Program-made: the position numbers and the translations under genes | Shown here: positions 62,801 to 64,000 of the stretch, piece after piece | Layout: every line of letters begins with the position of its first letter | Numbering within the stretch: position 1 is the first letter of the stretch | Assembly (NCBI RefSeq): GCF_901709675.1 | Contig: NC_051101.1 | Span: 8,018,501-8,082,500, forward strand | Length of the DNA stretch: 64,000 nt | Source: Syngnathus acus | Taxonomy: Eukaryota > Chordata > Actinopteri > Syngnathiformes > Syngnathidae | Direction of reading: 5' to 3' | Notes under the pieces: generated by a model | Told to the model about the DNA's origin: nothing | Database searches by the model: none | The model's input: the letters and a program-made list of their open reading frames with translations, nothing else

Positions 62801-63940
62801 GTGAAGTTGAGAAAGGTCATGTGTGCTATTCAGAGCTGCTTATATAGTATAAACTATGCTAAACTGTGAGGATGGGTGCTGGTGGTGAAACTGAATGGTA
62901 AATTCAGTGACAAAGGTTAACTGGTTTGCTGTCTGGCTGACAGGGTGACTGACTGATTTCCAAGTGGCTGCTGGTTCTACTGCTTTTAGGGAGGACATTA
63001 AATGGCAGGTGGCTGTTTGACAAAATAGCTGAAAAAAAGTCCCGATTTCTTACTAACTTGTAGGTGTGTGCCTAATTAGTACAAACTGTCTGACAAGATT
63101 GGTTGACACAGATGACTGGGAGAAACCGTTTGCTACTGCTCACCATGCAAGCTTGTGTTATCTCATCGATAGAGAAATACGCTGGCTAATGAGTTTTCAA
63201 TATTTTGTACGATTGAACTTGACTGATCTTGACACCATTACACACCTTTGCAAACAGATGAAGTTAAACTGTTTTTCATCTTCATGGTACCTGTTTACAA
63301 TTATCCCAACAATAAATAGTTGTTTGATAACTGTAAAGTATTTTAGTAGCGCATATAATTTTGTTTCTCAAATTCAATGGACTTTTAAGAGATGCTCATT
63401 TTAGTTTAAAGAGAAGAACTGTGCAAATGAGGGTAATTCAATTCAGCAGGACTGCAATTTAAGCCATGTCGTAACAAGGCAATATTCACAACCGTGGCCA
63501 CAGGAGGGCACAGCAGGCTCAGTTGTTTTTATGAGATGGAGGTAACGGAAAAGAGGGGATATTTTGAGGTCTTCCTTCTTTTCCATTTCTCTTATACTCA
63601 TTCTGTATGTGTTGCAAGCTTTTTATGAAATATCTCATCCACACACACACACACTGTACAGGGTAAGGATACAGTACATGTGAAATTGTAATTGACTTGA
63701 TAAATGTAACAACTCCTGTTATTTATTATTGGGAATCGGGAAGCATGAAGCGATTCCTCTGGAACAAAAATTTAATCTAACTTTCTCTGAGACAGGATCA
63801 TTATCAATATTTTGGCCCCCAAAAATGTCACTGTTAAATTGCCTTCCTTGTTTTATTTCTACCCATATAATGATGCCATAGACCCGTTAGTCATTATCCC
63901 AAAGTATAGAAAAAAATATTTTTAATCATCTCAACTGAAC
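59849..63940. other. Non-coding DNA, right end of window
   Basis: AT-rich, with no coding exon recognised on either strand. It could contain enhancers of adamts16 or of genes further right, but no specific site can be supported. Confidence 0.5.
60152..60221 (+). repeat. Short tandem duplication, two 40-bp copies
   Basis: The sequence AAATAATAATTAMTAAACAA followed by CCATGATAGGTCAC occurs twice at an offset of 40 bases, with a single difference in the shared part. Confidence 0.9.
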
Positions 63941-63942
63941 TC

Positions 63943-63990
63943 ATAATAATAATAATAATAAAAATAATAATAAAAATAATAATAATAATA
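63943..63990 (+). repeat. (AAT)n microsatellite
   Basis: AAT trinucleotide repeats with AAAAAT interruptions at the right edge of the window. Confidence 0.95.
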
Positions 63991-64000
63991 ATTACATGCA

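Overview
The window is vertebrate nuclear DNA, most likely from a percomorph-type teleost fish. It is AT-rich and carries three multi-exon genes with GT-AG introns. It also holds dinucleotide microsatellites, tRNA-derived SINEs of kinds common in teleosts, and relics of LINE and Tc1/mariner elements. The species cannot be fixed from the sequence alone. No bacterial genes, CRISPR array, rRNA or free-standing tRNA gene was seen.

All three genes lie on the minus strand, head to tail. From right to left (transcription order) they are adamts16 (55966 to 25461, 24 coding exons, 1282 aa predicted), ice1 (21391 to 14174, 20 coding exons, 1448 aa) and tent4a/papd7 (12674 to 7154, 12 coding exons, 812 aa). 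I joined the exons by hand. In each gene every junction keeps frame and the total coding length is a multiple of three ending at a stop, which supports the models. The human orthologues ADAMTS16, ICE1 (KIAA0947) and TENT4A (PAPD7) sit in the same order and orientation on 5p15.3, so this is a conserved synteny block. From memory, human has MED10, UBE2QL1, NSUN2 and SRD5A1 between ICE1 and TENT4A; here the two are separated by only about 1.5 kb.

Layout: 1-5.4 kb lies downstream of tent4a, with a decayed non-LTR reverse transcriptase relic at 2.5-2.9 kb. 5.4-7.15 kb is the probable tent4a 3' UTR. 7.15-12.7 kb is tent4a. 12.7-13.4 kb is its promoter region and a short spacer. 13.4-21.4 kb is ice1. 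21.4-25.2 kb is intergenic. 25.2-56 kb is adamts16, whose introns hold nearly all the mobile DNA (SINEs, a LINE fragment, a Tc1 relic, and a 989-bp element with 27-bp terminal inverted repeats). 56-64 kb is non-coding DNA upstream of adamts16; in human the corresponding side leads towards the IRX gene desert.

The three genes do not form a pathway. Tent4a is a non-canonical poly(A) polymerase, Ice1 is the scaffold of the little elongation complex for snRNA transcription, and Adamts16 is a secreted zinc metalloprotease of the extracellular matrix. I found no evidence of a novel multi-gene system. The least explained items are the TIR element at 44943-45931 and the long UG-type repeat next to an adamts16 splice donor.
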